64,000 nt of DNA from Phocaeicola massiliensis B84634 = Timone 84634 = DSM 17679 = JCM 13223 (GTDB lineage Bacteria > Bacteroidota > Bacteroidia > Bacteroidales > Bacteroidaceae): assembly GCF_000382445.1 (NCBI RefSeq), contig NZ_KB905475.1:186001-250000 (forward strand), written 5' to 3'. Each line of letters starts with the position of its first letter. Within the stretch, counting starts at the first letter, position 1. A program made the translations under genes and the position numbers. The notes beneath the pieces are model-generated. The model did not search any database. It was not told the DNA's origin and worked only from the letters and a program-made list of their open reading frames with translations. Positions 1 through 9,027 of the stretch are shown in pieces.

Positions 1-633
1 AAGATAAGATATCACATTTGCCGCAAGTTGGGTGTGAAGAAGTTGAAGGTAGGGCATGCAGGAACGTTGGATCCTTTGGCTACAGGCGTTATGATTATTT
101 GCACGGGCAAAGCAACAAAGCGGATTGAAGAGTTCCAATATCATACTAAGGAGTATGTGGCTACGCTGCAACTGGGTGCTACCACTCCTTCTTATGATTT
201 AGAAAAAGAAATAGATGCCACTTATCCCACGGAGCATATCACCCGTGAATTGGTGGAAGAAACATTGAAACGTTTCATAGGCAGTATTGAGCAGATACCG
301 CCTGCTTTTTCGGCTTGTAAGATTGACGGTGAGCGTGCCTACGATCTTGCCCGAAAGGGAGAGGAGGTAAATCTGAAACCTAAAACGCTGGTAATAGACG
401 AGATAGAGTTGTTGGAGTGTAATCTTCCTGAGATAAAAATCAGGGTAGTTTGCAGTAAGGGAACTTATATCCGTGCGTTGGCTCGTGACATTGGTGAAGC
501 TCTGAATAGCGGTGCACACCTTATAGGTTTGATTCGTACCCGTGTGGGTGAAGTAAAACTGGAGGACTGTATGCAAGTGGAGGATTTTCCCGAATGGCTT
601 GACCGACAAGAAATTGAAGTTATAAACGAATAA
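1..633 (+). CDS. truB: tRNA pseudouridine-55 synthase TruB (5' end cut by window edge)
   Basis: The enzyme isomerises uridine 55 in the T-loop of tRNAs to pseudouridine. The frame is open to base 1, so the gene starts outside the window; 210 codons and the stop are visible. The TruB signature [11 protein letters not shown] is at bases 55-87, and its Asp (codon at 70-72) is the family's catalytic residue. The later segments IPPAFSA and [15 protein letters not shown] are also typical of TruB. queA follows after 11 nt on the same strand, so the two tRNA-modification genes are probably co-transcribed. The missing part should be a short N-terminal stretch, because the visible length nearly reaches the usual 230-300 residues. 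Confidence 0.95.
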   Translation, partial: KIRYHICRKLGVKKLKVGHAGTLDPLATGVMIICTGKATKRIEEFQYHTKEYVATLQLGATTPSYDLEKEIDATYPTEHITRELVEETLKRFIGSIEQIPPAFSACKIDGERAYDLARKGEEVNLKPKTLVIDEIELLECNLPEIKIRVVCSKGTYIRALARDIGEALNSGAHLIGLIRTRVGEVKLEDCMQVEDFPEWLDRQEIEVINE

Positions 634-644
634 GGAGAGATAAG

Positions 645-1700
645 ATGAAACTGTCGCAATTTAAATTTAAACTGCCGGAAGAAAAGATAGCTTTGCATCC
701 GGCCAAGTACAGAGATGAGTCGCGTCTGATGGTTGTTCACAAATCAACAGGCCAAATCGAGCACAAGGTATTCAAGGATATCTTGGAGTATTTTGATGAT
801 AAAGATGTGTTTATCTTTAATGATACGAAAGTCTTCCCTGCGCGTTTGTATGGAAATAAAGAGAAAACCGGTGCACGTATCGAGGTTTTTTTGTTGCGTG
901 AACTGAATGAGGAGCTTCGCTTGTGGGATGTATTGGTAGATCCGGCACGTAAGATCCGTATTGGTAATAAGTTGTATTTTGGTGATGACGACTCTATGGT
1001 GGCCGAAGTTATTGATAATACCACTTCTCGCGGACGTACTTTGCGATTCCTTTATGACGGTCCTCACGATGAGTTTAAGAAAGCTCTTTATGCTTTGGGT
1101 GAGGCTCCGCTGCCCAGTTTCATCCGTCGTCCGGTAGAAGAAGAAGATGCAGAACGTTTCCAGACCATTTTTGCTAAAAATGAAGGTGCGGTAACAGCTC
1201 CGACGGCAGGACTTCATTTTAGCCGTGAGTTGATGAAACGTATGGAAATCAAGGGAATAGATTTCGCTTATGTGACAATGCATGCCGGATTGGGTAATTT
1301 CCGCGAAATTGATGTGGAAGATCTTACCAAGCATAAGATGGATTCTGAACAGATGTTTGTTGATGCTAAAGCTTGTAATATTGTCAATCAGGCAAAAGAT
1401 GAGAACAGACGTGTTTGTGCGGTAGGTACTACTGTGATGCGTGCAATAGAAACGGCTGTCGGTACAGACGGGCATCTCAAGGAATTCGAAGGCTGGACAA
1501 ATAAGTTTATTTTTCCTCCATACGATTTTTCGGTGGCCAACAGCATGGTCACTAACTTCCACATGCCGCTTTCCACATTACTGATGCTGGTGGCTGCCTA
1601 TGGTGGTTATGATTTGGTTATGGAAGCTTATAACACTGCTTTGAAGGAAGATTATCGTTTTGGTACGTATGGTGATGCTATGCTGATTTTAGATAAATAG
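645..1700 (+). CDS. queA: S-adenosylmethionine:tRNA ribosyltransferase-isomerase QueA
   Basis: QueA transfers and isomerises the ribosyl part of SAM onto 7-aminomethyl-deazaguanine in tRNA, giving epoxyqueuosine, the penultimate step of queuosine synthesis. The protein has 351 residues, the usual length. It begins [20 protein letters not shown] and has the family hallmarks [25 protein letters not shown]-type [12 protein letters not shown] and a C-terminal [10 protein letters not shown]. An ATG preceded by aaggagagataag sets the start 11 nt after truB. folK lies 24 nt downstream. Nothing odd is seen. Confidence 0.97.
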   Translation: MKLSQFKFKLPEEKIALHPAKYRDESRLMVVHKSTGQIEHKVFKDILEYFDDKDVFIFNDTKVFPARLYGNKEKTGARIEVFLLRELNEELRLWDVLVDPARKIRIGNKLYFGDDDSMVAEVIDNTTSRGRTLRFLYDGPHDEFKKALYALGEAPLPSFIRRPVEEEDAERFQTIFAKNEGAVTAPTAGLHFSRELMKRMEIKGIDFAYVTMHAGLGNFREIDVEDLTKHKMDSEQMFVDAKACNIVNQAKDENRRVCAVGTTVMRAIETAVGTDGHLKEFEGWTNKFIFPPYDFSVANSMVTNFHMPLSTLLMLVAAYGGYDLVMEAYNTALKEDYRFGTYGDAMLILDK

Positions 1701-1724
1701 CAAGATAAGTAAAAGGCACTGTGT

Positions 1725-2183
1725 ATGAAGGTTTATTTAGGGCTTGGAACTAATTTAGGCGATAAGGAAGCCAATTTGCATACGGCTGTGCAACAAATAA
1801 ATATGCGGATAGGGAAGGTGACTTCCCTTTCCGCTTTTTATGTTACTGCTCCTTGGGGCTTCTCTTCCGAGCATTCTTTCCTGAATGCTGCCTGTTGTGT
1901 CGATACTTCTCTTTCTCCCTTTGAAGTTTTAGAAAAAACTCAGTCGATAGAGCGTGATTTAGGTCGCACAAAGAAGTCTGTTGATGGTAACTATAGTGAC
2001 CGTTTAATTGATATTGACCTCTTATTATATGGTGATTTAATATTGGATACACCTGCTTTGACTCTGCCTCATCCCCTTATGCATGAACGGCGTTTTGTAA
2101 TGGAACCATTGGCAGAGATAGCACCCAAAGTGGTGCATCCGGTATTAAAGCAAACAATGGAATATCTGAAGCAACAGCAATAG
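1725..2183 (+). CDS. folK: 2-amino-4-hydroxy-6-hydroxymethyldihydropteridine pyrophosphokinase (HPPK)
   Basis: HPPK moves pyrophosphate from ATP to 6-hydroxymethyl-dihydropterin in folate synthesis. The 152 residues match the usual single-domain length. The N-terminal GLGTNLGDKEANL, the central YVTAPWG, the metal-binding DRLIDIDLLLYGD (two Asp that hold Mg-ATP) and the C-terminal HPLMHERRFVMEPLAEIAP are all present. It is probably transcribed with queA, 24 nt upstream. It converges on the acyltransferase gene with a 29-nt gap. Confidence 0.96.
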   Translation: MKVYLGLGTNLGDKEANLHTAVQQINMRIGKVTSLSAFYVTAPWGFSSEHSFLNAACCVDTSLSPFEVLEKTQSIERDLGRTKKSVDGNYSDRLIDIDLLLYGDLILDTPALTLPHPLMHERRFVMEPLAEIAPKVVHPVLKQTMEYLKQQQ

Positions 2184-2212
2184 ACTTTGCATTACCAATC
2201 ATATTTTCAGTG

Positions 2213-3355
2213 TTATGCCACAAATCGTCGTGTCACCTTGAATGCCGACATCATTCTGACTATCAGATAACTGATGAAGAAGGCAGCCACAGCTATACAG
2301 ATAATATGAACCACTGCCGGAACTCCTTTAGGCAACCATGCGGCAAACATATCATACCCTATTTGCACAAAGACAAAATGGCAAAGGTAAATACCGAAGG
2401 TCATTGAGGCCAGTCGGGAAAGGGCAGGAGAGTAGGGCACTTTGATTCTCTGCATAATGACAAACACAGGGAAGGTCATCATAAATACATTGATGCCGCC
2501 GAATAGCCATACGATTTCCAAATAGGCATAATTGCCCGGAAAGTATTCCTGCATGATAAGGTAACCTCCAAATGTAATGGCATATCCTGCTGCAAACATA
2601 GGTATACCGATGGAGAGGGTTTTCTTCCAACTCCATTGCAAAGGGTATTTCACCAGATAATAAGCTAATATCAGATAACCGATGAAGCCTGACACATAGT
2701 AGAAGGAGCCGAAAGCGTTCCAGTCACACACCCCCAGAATATCCATATTGCCCCAATTACCGATGTATCCCAATGCGGGAGCTGCCATTTTCAGATAGGG
2801 AAGAAATAAGGAGATTCCCCAAATACGAAGGAACAGCTTGACATCTTTTTGTGAGGCTCGGTCTAGCCATGCCCCGAAAACGGGTATAACGAAATACAGC
2901 CCTATCAGCATATAAAGATACCAAAGGGGCGTGGTGTCGTAGTTGAAATTAAAGATAAAGGTGCAAATCTTCGTCACTGTCATTTGCCACGTGAAGGTGG
3001 ACATGTCGATGGTGGGGTTGTCAGTGGTGGCAATATAGTTCAGGTATACGAAGTACAGCACCGGTAGCATGACCGACCAGAAAATGAGGGGTGGCACAAT
3101 GCGCCCGATGCGTTTCCGGTAGAACTCGTTCATGCTGCTGCGGAGGGGAAAAAGCAAAACTCCGGTCATCATGACGAACAGAGGTACGCAGCTTCGCACT
3201 GCGCTTCCCGCAGCACACCCTTGCAGGAAAGTGCTGCGGTCTGTATCAAAGCGCGCCACAAAAGGGTCGCAACAATGTGCAAATACGACCAGAAAACAGG
3301 CGATAACACGTAACAGGTCTATCCAGCCTATGGTTTCTTTTCTTTTTAATTCCAT
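2213..3355 (-). CDS. acyltransferase family 3 (OatA/WecH-like) membrane protein
   Basis: This is a polytopic inner-membrane protein of 380 residues that belongs to acyltransferase family 3, whose members O-acetylate or succinylate sugars of cell-surface polymers. The start MELKRKETIGWIDLLRVIACFLVVFAHC contains the family's first helix with the conserved R-x10-H (Arg16, His27). The rest is about ten hydrophobic helices. The stop of the 609-residue hydrolase gene upstream is only 15 nt from this ATG, so the two may be co-transcribed. The acceptor substrate cannot be inferred. Confidence 0.85.
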   Translation of the reverse strand: MELKRKETIGWIDLLRVIACFLVVFAHCCDPFVARFDTDRSTFLQGCAAGSAVRSCVPLFVMMTGVLLFPLRSSMNEFYRKRIGRIVPPLIFWSVMLPVLYFVYLNYIATTDNPTIDMSTFTWQMTVTKICTFIFNFNYDTTPLWYLYMLIGLYFVIPVFGAWLDRASQKDVKLFLRIWGISLFLPYLKMAAPALGYIGNWGNMDILGVCDWNAFGSFYYVSGFIGYLILAYYLVKYPLQWSWKKTLSIGIPMFAAGYAITFGGYLIMQEYFPGNYAYLEIVWLFGGINVFMMTFPVFVIMQRIKVPYSPALSRLASMTFGIYLCHFVFVQIGYDMFAAWLPKGVPAVVHIICIAVAAFFISYLIVRMMSAFKVTRRFVA

Positions 3356-3370
3356 CTGTGGTTAAGTGTT

Positions 3371-5200
3371 TTATACGGTAATATTGAGTAAAATTTCTCC
3401 CTTGGTATTCAATACCTTTATTCTCAATTCGCCTTTCTTTTTCTCGATAACCATCACTGTGGCACTGTCCATATCATATCCTCCGCCGACAATGACAGGA
3501 AAATTATTATCCAGTTTTCCTTTCGGATGATAGGCATATTCGTGGGTATGTGCATTCAGGCTGACGTTGAAAGGAGCTTTTTTCAGTAATGGTTTCCATA
3601 AGTCTTCGCAAAGGTTCTTATAGTCGTTTCCATATAAAGGGATATGATGAATCAGGATTCGCTTTTCGGCTTTTTTGAACTCTCTGGATGCCAGTTCTTT
3701 TTTCAGGAAGTCCACTTGCTCGTTACGCAGCCGGGTAAAGTCGTTCAAACCATAATACACCCAGTGGTCATCCGGTTTGTCTTCACCACAGTCCAGCATC
3801 ACGATGCGTGTGTCGCCCCAATTGAAGGAACCGTAGGTTTTATTTCCTACATAATCATAATGGTCACGCAGACCGATGGAATAGGCATTGCGTATTTCAT
3901 GGTTGCCACGCATGAAGAAAGTAGGTACGCAGTCTCCGTGTACTCCTTCAGTCAGTTCACTGATAAAGGCAGTTGCCTGTTCGTGGCTGGCAGGATCGTC
4001 TACACAGTCACCGTTGAATACAACAAAATCGTAATCGATGTCCTGAATCTGCTGACATAAAGCGCGGAAAGTTTTGGGATGTTGGTGTAAGTCATTAAAT
4101 ACTACGGCAGTAAAGTTATCACTGTCGGGGGCAGGAAGAGTGAATTCGCTGAATTCCGATTGGGCGGTATTGCCGAATACTTTGTTATAAGCCTGATAGC
4201 GCAGAATTTCTTGTGAGCAGACGCGGTAATAGTACTTCTGTCCCGGCTGTAAACCGTCCAGGCGGATTTTATGCAGTTTGTTGTTACACACCGCTTGTCC
4301 GTCCATAATGGTGCGCGCACGTTGCAGTTGGGTTGAGTCGGTTCCGTATTCCACCCAGCAGTAGGCAGGTACGGTAGTCTCCCACATCACGGTGATTCCG
4401 TTTCCTACCGGATTCTGCAAATAAGGTTTTGTACGGAATATCTTTTCTGCCTTTTCTGCTGTGCGGAGGGTTACCACCAACGGGCGGTGGTCGGATGCTA
4501 CCGGTTCGTCCTGCACTTTGGAGGAGATGGCGGCAAATCCTTTGGCATTATTTTTTAGGGTAACAATATAGTCGAGTGTCTCTTCCGGTTTGGGGGCGGG
4601 AAAAGTGGGTACTTTCGGATTGGAAAGTATCTGAAAATCCTTTTGCAACCCTTTAATGAAATCGGATTGAGGTTCGGCATTCATATCTCCGGCAAGGAAG
4701 AAAGGTTTTTTGGCGGAAGCAGCGAAATTCTTTATCATTTCCAGTGATGTCATTCGGTCTTCCTCCGTCAACGAGAGATGGGTGCAACAATAGATATAGT
4801 CTTCAAATTCGGCCATAATGAGTGCACGGGCCTCTTCACGTCCCGGCAGAGCCATGGTCTGGATGCGGATAGGAGTTTGTTTGGTGAGTAGTCCGATGCC
4901 ATATTTCCCCCCGTCGTAATCAATGGCGGGAGCAAAGTAGGCGTGCATTTGCGTGCGTTCGGCTATTTCGCCGAGCACGTATGTTTTTCCGCTGCGGTTG
5001 GTCATACTGTCCAGTTCCTGGATGGCTACGGCATCGGGGCAGGCATTATTTATCACATTGGCCACACGTTGGAAATTCTGTACGTTATCCATGCCGTTGG
5101 CATTTTTGATATTGTAAGTCATTAACCTTAAGGTATTTTGAGCTTGTGCGGACGAAAGCGTCAGTAAGGCTGTAACAGCCAGAAAGAGTGTCTTTTTCAT
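3371..5200 (-). CDS. secreted endonuclease/exonuclease/phosphatase-fold + metallophosphoesterase fusion
   Basis: This 609-residue exported protein joins two hydrolase folds. A signal peptide ends near ALTLSSAQAQ (about residue 20). Residues about 24-250 form an EEP (DNase I-like) domain, with MTYNIKN, the metal-binding QELD, GDMNAEP and the catalytic ASDHRP. A fibronectin-like purple-acid-phosphatase N-domain (KPYLQNPVGNGITVMWET) covers about 255-370. A calcineurin-like phosphoesterase with FNDLH, NGDCVDD, RGNHE and NAHTHEYAY fills the remainder. The likely role is periplasmic or surface release of phosphate from phosphoesters such as nucleotides or phospho-sugars; the exact substrate is unknown. 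A TACCTTTG -7 box sits 34 nt upstream. Confidence 0.85.
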   Translation of the reverse strand: MKKTLFLAVTALLTLSSAQAQNTLRLMTYNIKNANGMDNVQNFQRVANVINNACPDAVAIQELDSMTNRSGKTYVLGEIAERTQMHAYFAPAIDYDGGKYGIGLLTKQTPIRIQTMALPGREEARALIMAEFEDYIYCCTHLSLTEEDRMTSLEMIKNFAASAKKPFFLAGDMNAEPQSDFIKGLQKDFQILSNPKVPTFPAPKPEETLDYIVTLKNNAKGFAAISSKVQDEPVASDHRPLVVTLRTAEKAEKIFRTKPYLQNPVGNGITVMWETTVPAYCWVEYGTDSTQLQRARTIMDGQAVCNNKLHKIRLDGLQPGQKYYYRVCSQEILRYQAYNKVFGNTAQSEFSEFTLPAPDSDNFTAVVFNDLHQHPKTFRALCQQIQDIDYDFVVFNGDCVDDPASHEQATAFISELTEGVHGDCVPTFFMRGNHEIRNAYSIGLRDHYDYVGNKTYGSFNWGDTRIVMLDCGEDKPDDHWVYYGLNDFTRLRNEQVDFLKKELASREFKKAEKRILIHHIPLYGNDYKNLCEDLWKPLLKKAPFNVSLNAHTHEYAYHPKGKLDNNFPVIVGGGYDMDSATVMVIEKKKGELRIKVLNTKGEILLNITV

Positions 5201-5233
5201 GTTTTATCCGGTATTATTTAAATTGAAACGCTT

Positions 5234-5241
5234 CAAAGGTA
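5234..5241 (-). promoter_or_regulatory. -7 box for the EEP/phosphoesterase fusion gene
   Basis: The minus strand reads TACCTTTG, which fits the Bacteroides TAnnTTTG element. It lies 34 nt before the ATG at 5200. No clear TTTG -33 box is seen at the right distance. Confidence 0.45.
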
Positions 5242-5420
5242 AGGATAAAAAATATTATTCGGCTACTCGTTTATATTATTTTTGAGACATTCTGTATCCA
5301 TTGGAAGTTATTTTTATCTTTTCAATGCAGGAAGTAAGTTTTAAGGACTTACAACTTCGGTTTCATTAGGATAAAATAAAGGCTGTCATGAGAGAATCCC
5401 GTCAGATTCTTCCGTATCGG

Positions 5421-6800
5421 TCAATACTTTTTTCCTGCCGGTGAAGCCTGTGTCATTCGGATGCTGCTCACTACTCCCGCTCCAATGGCAAATAATATGG
5501 CAAGAAACAAACAGGCTTGTGCGCGGTCTCCTTCGGGAAACATTCGAAAGAGCAATGCCACCAGGGTGGTGCCTAATGTCTGTCCCAATAACCGTGCCGT
5601 TCCCAGCATACCGCTTGCGCCACCGCTTCGCCGGGTGGGTGCGGAAGAAACAATGGTGACATTATTCGGAGTCTGGAACAGTCCGAAGCCCATACCGCAG
5701 AGAGCCATCCGCCATACAATATTCCAACTTTCGGGATGCTCGGGAAGAATATAGAGTGAGAAAAGTCCTGCTGCAAATACGGCCATTCCCATTCCTCCCA
5801 ACAGTCCCGGATGCACACGCTCTACAAGTCGTCCGGCAAGAGGGGCTGTCAATATCGTGGCCAAAGGCCAGGGAGTCAGCAACAGTCCGATTTCGACGGC
5901 ATTATAATGCAGTACATTCTGCATGAAGAAAGGCAAGGACACCATTGCCAACATTTGTGCCGTGAATGATGTGATGGATGTACCGATGGAGAGTGCAAAG
6001 ATGGGAATACGCATTAAGTCGACCGGCAGGATGGGGGCTTCCTGCTTGAGTTGCCGGCGGATAAAAAAGGTTCCTATGATGGCGAGAAGCGCAATTTGCA
6101 GACCGATGAAGTCACGGTTTTCAGAATGCGCAAAGCCCTCCAAAGAATAAATCAGCAGTCCGAAAGTCAGTGCATTGGCTATTGCACTGATTTTATCGAA
6201 CTTATGTCGTTTTTCGGCAGGAGGATTGTGTGGCAATAAACGATGGCCGATGACAAGCGCTGCCAGTCCTAACGGGATGTTGATGACAAACAGCCAGTGC
6301 CAGCTTCCCAACGCCAGAATGCTGCCGGCGATGGATGGTCCGGCGGCTGCCGAAACTGCAACGACCATGGCATTCACTCCCATGCCGCGACCTAATATTT
6401 GTGGCGGATAAATCAGTCGGATAAGTGCCGTGTTGACACTCATTACACATGCGGCTCCGAATCCTTGGATGACGCGTGCCGCCGTCAGCATCCAGAATGA
6501 AGTGGATAAGGTGCAGGCAAGTGATGCACCGACAAAAATGGAAATGCCGATAAGGAATATCCGCCTATATCCATAGATATCGCCCAATGAGGCGAAAGAA
6601 AGCAGTGTCATGGTGATGACCAATTGGTAAGCATTAACAATCCAAATGGCCGTTGAGGGTGTTACATCGAAATCGTGTGCTAGCGTAGGCAGGGCGATAT
6701 TCATAATTGTCCCATCCAAAACCGACATCATGATAGCCAGCAATACAGCTATCACAGCTAAATATTGTCGTGGTATAAATGCAATCTTTTCTTTATTCAT
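5421..6800 (-). CDS. MFS drug exporter, DHA2 (EmrB/QacA) type
   Basis: This is an inner-membrane proton-driven exporter of 459 residues and about 14 hydrophobic helices. MSVLDGTIMNIALPTLAHDF in the first helix is the DHA2 motif (D-x-x-I-x-x-x-A-L-P). GDIYGYRRIFLIG is the MFS loop 2-3 motif. A motif-C-like stretch, VSAAAGPSIAGSI, lies near residue 150. The family exports drugs, dyes or bile-type amphipathic compounds; the substrate here is unknown. A TAATTTTG -7-like box lies at 6805-6812 on the minus strand. The gene stands alone, divergent from metK. Confidence 0.9.
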   Translation of the reverse strand: MNKEKIAFIPRQYLAVIAVLLAIMMSVLDGTIMNIALPTLAHDFDVTPSTAIWIVNAYQLVITMTLLSFASLGDIYGYRRIFLIGISIFVGASLACTLSTSFWMLTAARVIQGFGAACVMSVNTALIRLIYPPQILGRGMGVNAMVVAVSAAAGPSIAGSILALGSWHWLFVINIPLGLAALVIGHRLLPHNPPAEKRHKFDKISAIANALTFGLLIYSLEGFAHSENRDFIGLQIALLAIIGTFFIRRQLKQEAPILPVDLMRIPIFALSIGTSITSFTAQMLAMVSLPFFMQNVLHYNAVEIGLLLTPWPLATILTAPLAGRLVERVHPGLLGGMGMAVFAAGLFSLYILPEHPESWNIVWRMALCGMGFGLFQTPNNVTIVSSAPTRRSGGASGMLGTARLLGQTLGTTLVALLFRMFPEGDRAQACLFLAILFAIGAGVVSSIRMTQASPAGKKY

Positions 6801-6908
6801 GTTGCAAAATTAACGCAAATCGGACAGACTCGGTTTAATTTCTTCTAAATAATTAAGAAACCTGTGTTAAAGAGTTGCTAAATAGTATGCGGCTTGGAGA
6901 ATAATGCT

Positions 6909-6916
6909 TATCTTTG
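6909..6916 (+). promoter_or_regulatory. -7 box of the metK promoter
   Basis: TATCTTTG matches the Bacteroides TAnnTTTG -7 consensus. It lies 15 nt before the riboswitch P1 stem, so transcription would begin just ahead of the aptamer. No good -33 TTTG is visible. Confidence 0.55.
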
Positions 6917-6930
6917 CGACCGTTAAAAAC

Positions 6931-6980
6931 AGTGGAGAGATTTGAGTAGCTTGCAACCACAGAAAAAAATGCTAAAAAAT
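6931..6980 (+). promoter_or_regulatory. SAM-II-type riboswitch upstream of metK
   Basis: The leader carries the SAM-II (metA motif) layout. A P1 stem is formed by GTGG (6932-6935) and CCAC (6957-6960). The conserved AGATTTGA and CTTGCAACCAC lie in the loop and 3' strand, an A-rich linker follows, and then GCTAAAAAA. TAGC (6947-6950) can pair with GCTA (6971-6974) to give the diagnostic H-type pseudoknot. SAM-II aptamers bind S-adenosylmethionine, and the gene 98 nt downstream makes SAM, so feedback repression is the natural reading. SAM-II usually hides the ribosome-binding site; here the aptamer ends about 100 nt before the start codon, so the output mechanism is unclear. Confidence 0.85.
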
Positions 6981-7077
6981 ACATTGACTTTCTTCCGTAT
7001 AATTCCTACTCTGATTTAATTCCCCCGTTTGATAACGAATTAACTTTTAGTTTTAAATTCTTAATTTTATATTCAAA

Positions 7078-8370
7078 ATGGGATACTTATTCACATCCGA
7101 ATCGGTGTCAGAAGGACACCCCGACAAAGTGGCCGATCAGATATCGGACGCTGTGCTTGACAAACTGTTGGCATTCGACCCCAGTTCGAAAGTAGCTTGC
7201 GAAACCCTGGTGACTACCGGACAGGTAGTACTGGCAGGAGAGGTGAAAACAAAAGCGTATGTAGACTTACAACGCATTGCACGTGAGGTAATTAACCGTA
7301 TCGGTTATACCAAAAGCGAATATATGTTTGAAGGAAATTCATGTGGCGTGTTCTCGGCTATTCACGAGCAAAGTGCAGACATTAATCGTGGTGTAGAACG
7401 CGAAGATCCGATGAATCAGGGTGCCGGAGACCAGGGAATGATGTTCGGTTATGCTACCAACGAAACAGAAAACTATATGCCGCTGTCACTCGACCTGGCG
7501 CATAAACTGCTGATGGTCTTGGCTGAAATTCGTCGTGAAGGAAAGGTAATGACTTACCTCCGTCCCGATGCAAAGAGTCAGGTGACTATCGAATATGATG
7601 ATAACGGAAAGCCTGTCCGTATCGATACCATTGTGGTTTCTACCCAGCACGATGAGTTCGTGGCTCCGGCTGATGCCTCTAAAGAAGCTCAGTTGAAAGC
7701 TGATGAAGAGATGCTGGCGAAGATTCGCAAAGATGTAATTGAAATCCTGATGCCCCGTGTCATTGCAGAGATTCATAATGAAGACGTTCTGGCTCTGTTC
7801 AATGACCGGATAGTTTATCATGTGAATCCTACCGGTAAATTCGTTATCGGCGGTCCTCACGGGGATACCGGTTTGACAGGACGTAAGATTATCGTTGATA
7901 CTTACGGTGGAAAAGGTGCTCACGGTGGTGGTGCTTTCTCCGGTAAAGACCCCAGCAAGGTAGACCGTAGTGCTGCATACGCTGCCCGTCATATTGCCAA
8001 GAATATGGTGGCAGCCGGCGTAGCCGATGAAATGCTGGTTCAGGTTTCGTATGCCATCGGTGTGGCTCGTCCCATCAATATCTATGTAAACACTTACGGC
8101 CGTAGCAATGTGAAAATGACCGATGGTGAAATAGCCCAAAAAATAGACGAACTGTTCGATCTTCGTCCGAAGGCTATCGAAGAACGTTTAAAACTGCGCA
8201 ATCCGATTTATGAAGAAACAGCTTCTTACGGACACATGGGACGTGAACCCAAAGTAGTGACCAAGACATATGAATCTATGTATCATGAAGCAAAGACAAT
8301 GGAAGTGGAATTGTTTACTTGGGAAAAGCTGGATTATGTGGATAAGATAAAGGAAGCATTCGGTTTATAA
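7078..8370 (+). CDS. metK: S-adenosylmethionine synthetase MetK
   Basis: MetK makes SAM from methionine and ATP in the cytosol. The 430 residues include the N-terminal [20 protein letters not shown] (methionine and ATP binding), [12 protein letters not shown] (ATP) and the phosphate loop [19 protein letters not shown]. The family average is about 385-400 residues. The extra length falls around residues 195-220 ([20 protein letters not shown]), which resembles the longer Bacteroidetes form. A SAM-II-type aptamer sits in its leader, and a hairpin follows at 8394-8422. It supplies SAM for methylation and for queuosine synthesis by queA in this window. Confidence 0.97.
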   Translation: MGYLFTSESVSEGHPDKVADQISDAVLDKLLAFDPSSKVACETLVTTGQVVLAGEVKTKAYVDLQRIAREVINRIGYTKSEYMFEGNSCGVFSAIHEQSADINRGVEREDPMNQGAGDQGMMFGYATNETENYMPLSLDLAHKLLMVLAEIRREGKVMTYLRPDAKSQVTIEYDDNGKPVRIDTIVVSTQHDEFVAPADASKEAQLKADEEMLAKIRKDVIEILMPRVIAEIHNEDVLALFNDRIVYHVNPTGKFVIGGPHGDTGLTGRKIIVDTYGGKGAHGGGAFSGKDPSKVDRSAAYAARHIAKNMVAAGVADEMLVQVSYAIGVARPINIYVNTYGRSNVKMTDGEIAQKIDELFDLRPKAIEERLKLRNPIYEETASYGHMGREPKVVTKTYESMYHEAKTMEVELFTWEKLDYVDKIKEAFGL

Positions 8371-8393
8371 AAGCCGGATTCGGATATTGTGTG

Positions 8394-8422
8394 TTTTCGG
8401 GCGGATTCATTCCGCCCGAAAA
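8394..8422 (+). terminator. terminator-like hairpin after metK
   Basis: TTTTCGGGCGGA (8394-8405) and TCCGCCCGAAAA (8411-8422) form a perfect 12-bp stem with a 5-nt loop, 24 nt after the metK stop and 18 nt before the next ATG. The 3' side is A-rich rather than a T-run, so it may be a partial or strand-symmetric terminator. Confidence 0.6.
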
Positions 8423-8439
8423 TATAAGAGTTTACAAGA

Positions 8440-9027
8440 ATGAATGATATAAAAAACGTATGTGTATATAGTGCGTCCAGCACAAAGATAGCAAAAGAAT
8501 ATTTTGATGCTGCCGAGAAATTGGGGCGTCTTTTGGCGGAAAAGCGAATCAATCTGATTAATGGTGCAGGCTGTATCGGCTTGATGGCTGCAACCTCCGA
8601 TGCGGCATTGGCTGCCGGCGGCACTGTGACCGGTGTTATCCCTCATTTTATGGTAGAACAGGGATGGCATCACACCGGACTCACCAAGCTGATTGAAACC
8701 GAAACCATGCACGAGCGCAAACGAATGATGGCCGACCTGTCGGATGGAGTGATTGCTTTGCCGGGTGGTTGCGGCACCTTGGAGGAATTACTTGAAATCA
8801 TTACTTGGAAGCAATTAGGGCTCTATCTCAATCCCATTGTCATCTTGAATATCAACGGCTTCTATGACTCCCTGTTGGATATGTTGCAAAGAGCAGTGGA
8901 CGAAAACTTTATGCGAAAAGAGCATAGTGCCATTTGGAAAGTAGCTTCTGAACCCGAAGAGGCTGTAAATTTACTCTATACAACACCTGTCTGGAACAAA
9001 GAAATCCGTAAATTTGCAGCGATATGA
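8440..9027 (+). CDS. LOG-family Rossmann-fold protein (TIGR00730)
   Basis: The 195-residue protein belongs to the LOG/YvdD group, whose characterised members are nucleoside 5'-monophosphate phosphoribohydrolases (cytokinin-type activation in plants). The signature PGGCGTLEELLEIITWKQLG carries the PGGxGTxxE phosphate-binding loop. MHERKRMM supplies the conserved catalytic-site Arg. Cytosolic location is expected. Its last codon overlaps the DUF4271 gene start (ATGA at 9024-9027), which points to translational coupling. The physiological substrate in Bacteroides is not known. Confidence 0.9.
   Translation: MNDIKNVCVYSASSTKIAKEYFDAAEKLGRLLAEKRINLINGAGCIGLMAATSDAALAAGGTVTGVIPHFMVEQGWHHTGLTKLIETETMHERKRMMADLSDGVIALPGGCGTLEELLEIITWKQLGLYLNPIVILNINGFYDSLLDMLQRAVDENFMRKEHSAIWKVASEPEEAVNLLYTTPVWNKEIRKFAAI

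Noticed and set aside
744..1562. 272-codon minus frame inside queA, and similar long antisense frames at 29794-30702 and 32204-33049
   Set aside because: Each is opposite a clear family member and lacks motifs or its own promoter.
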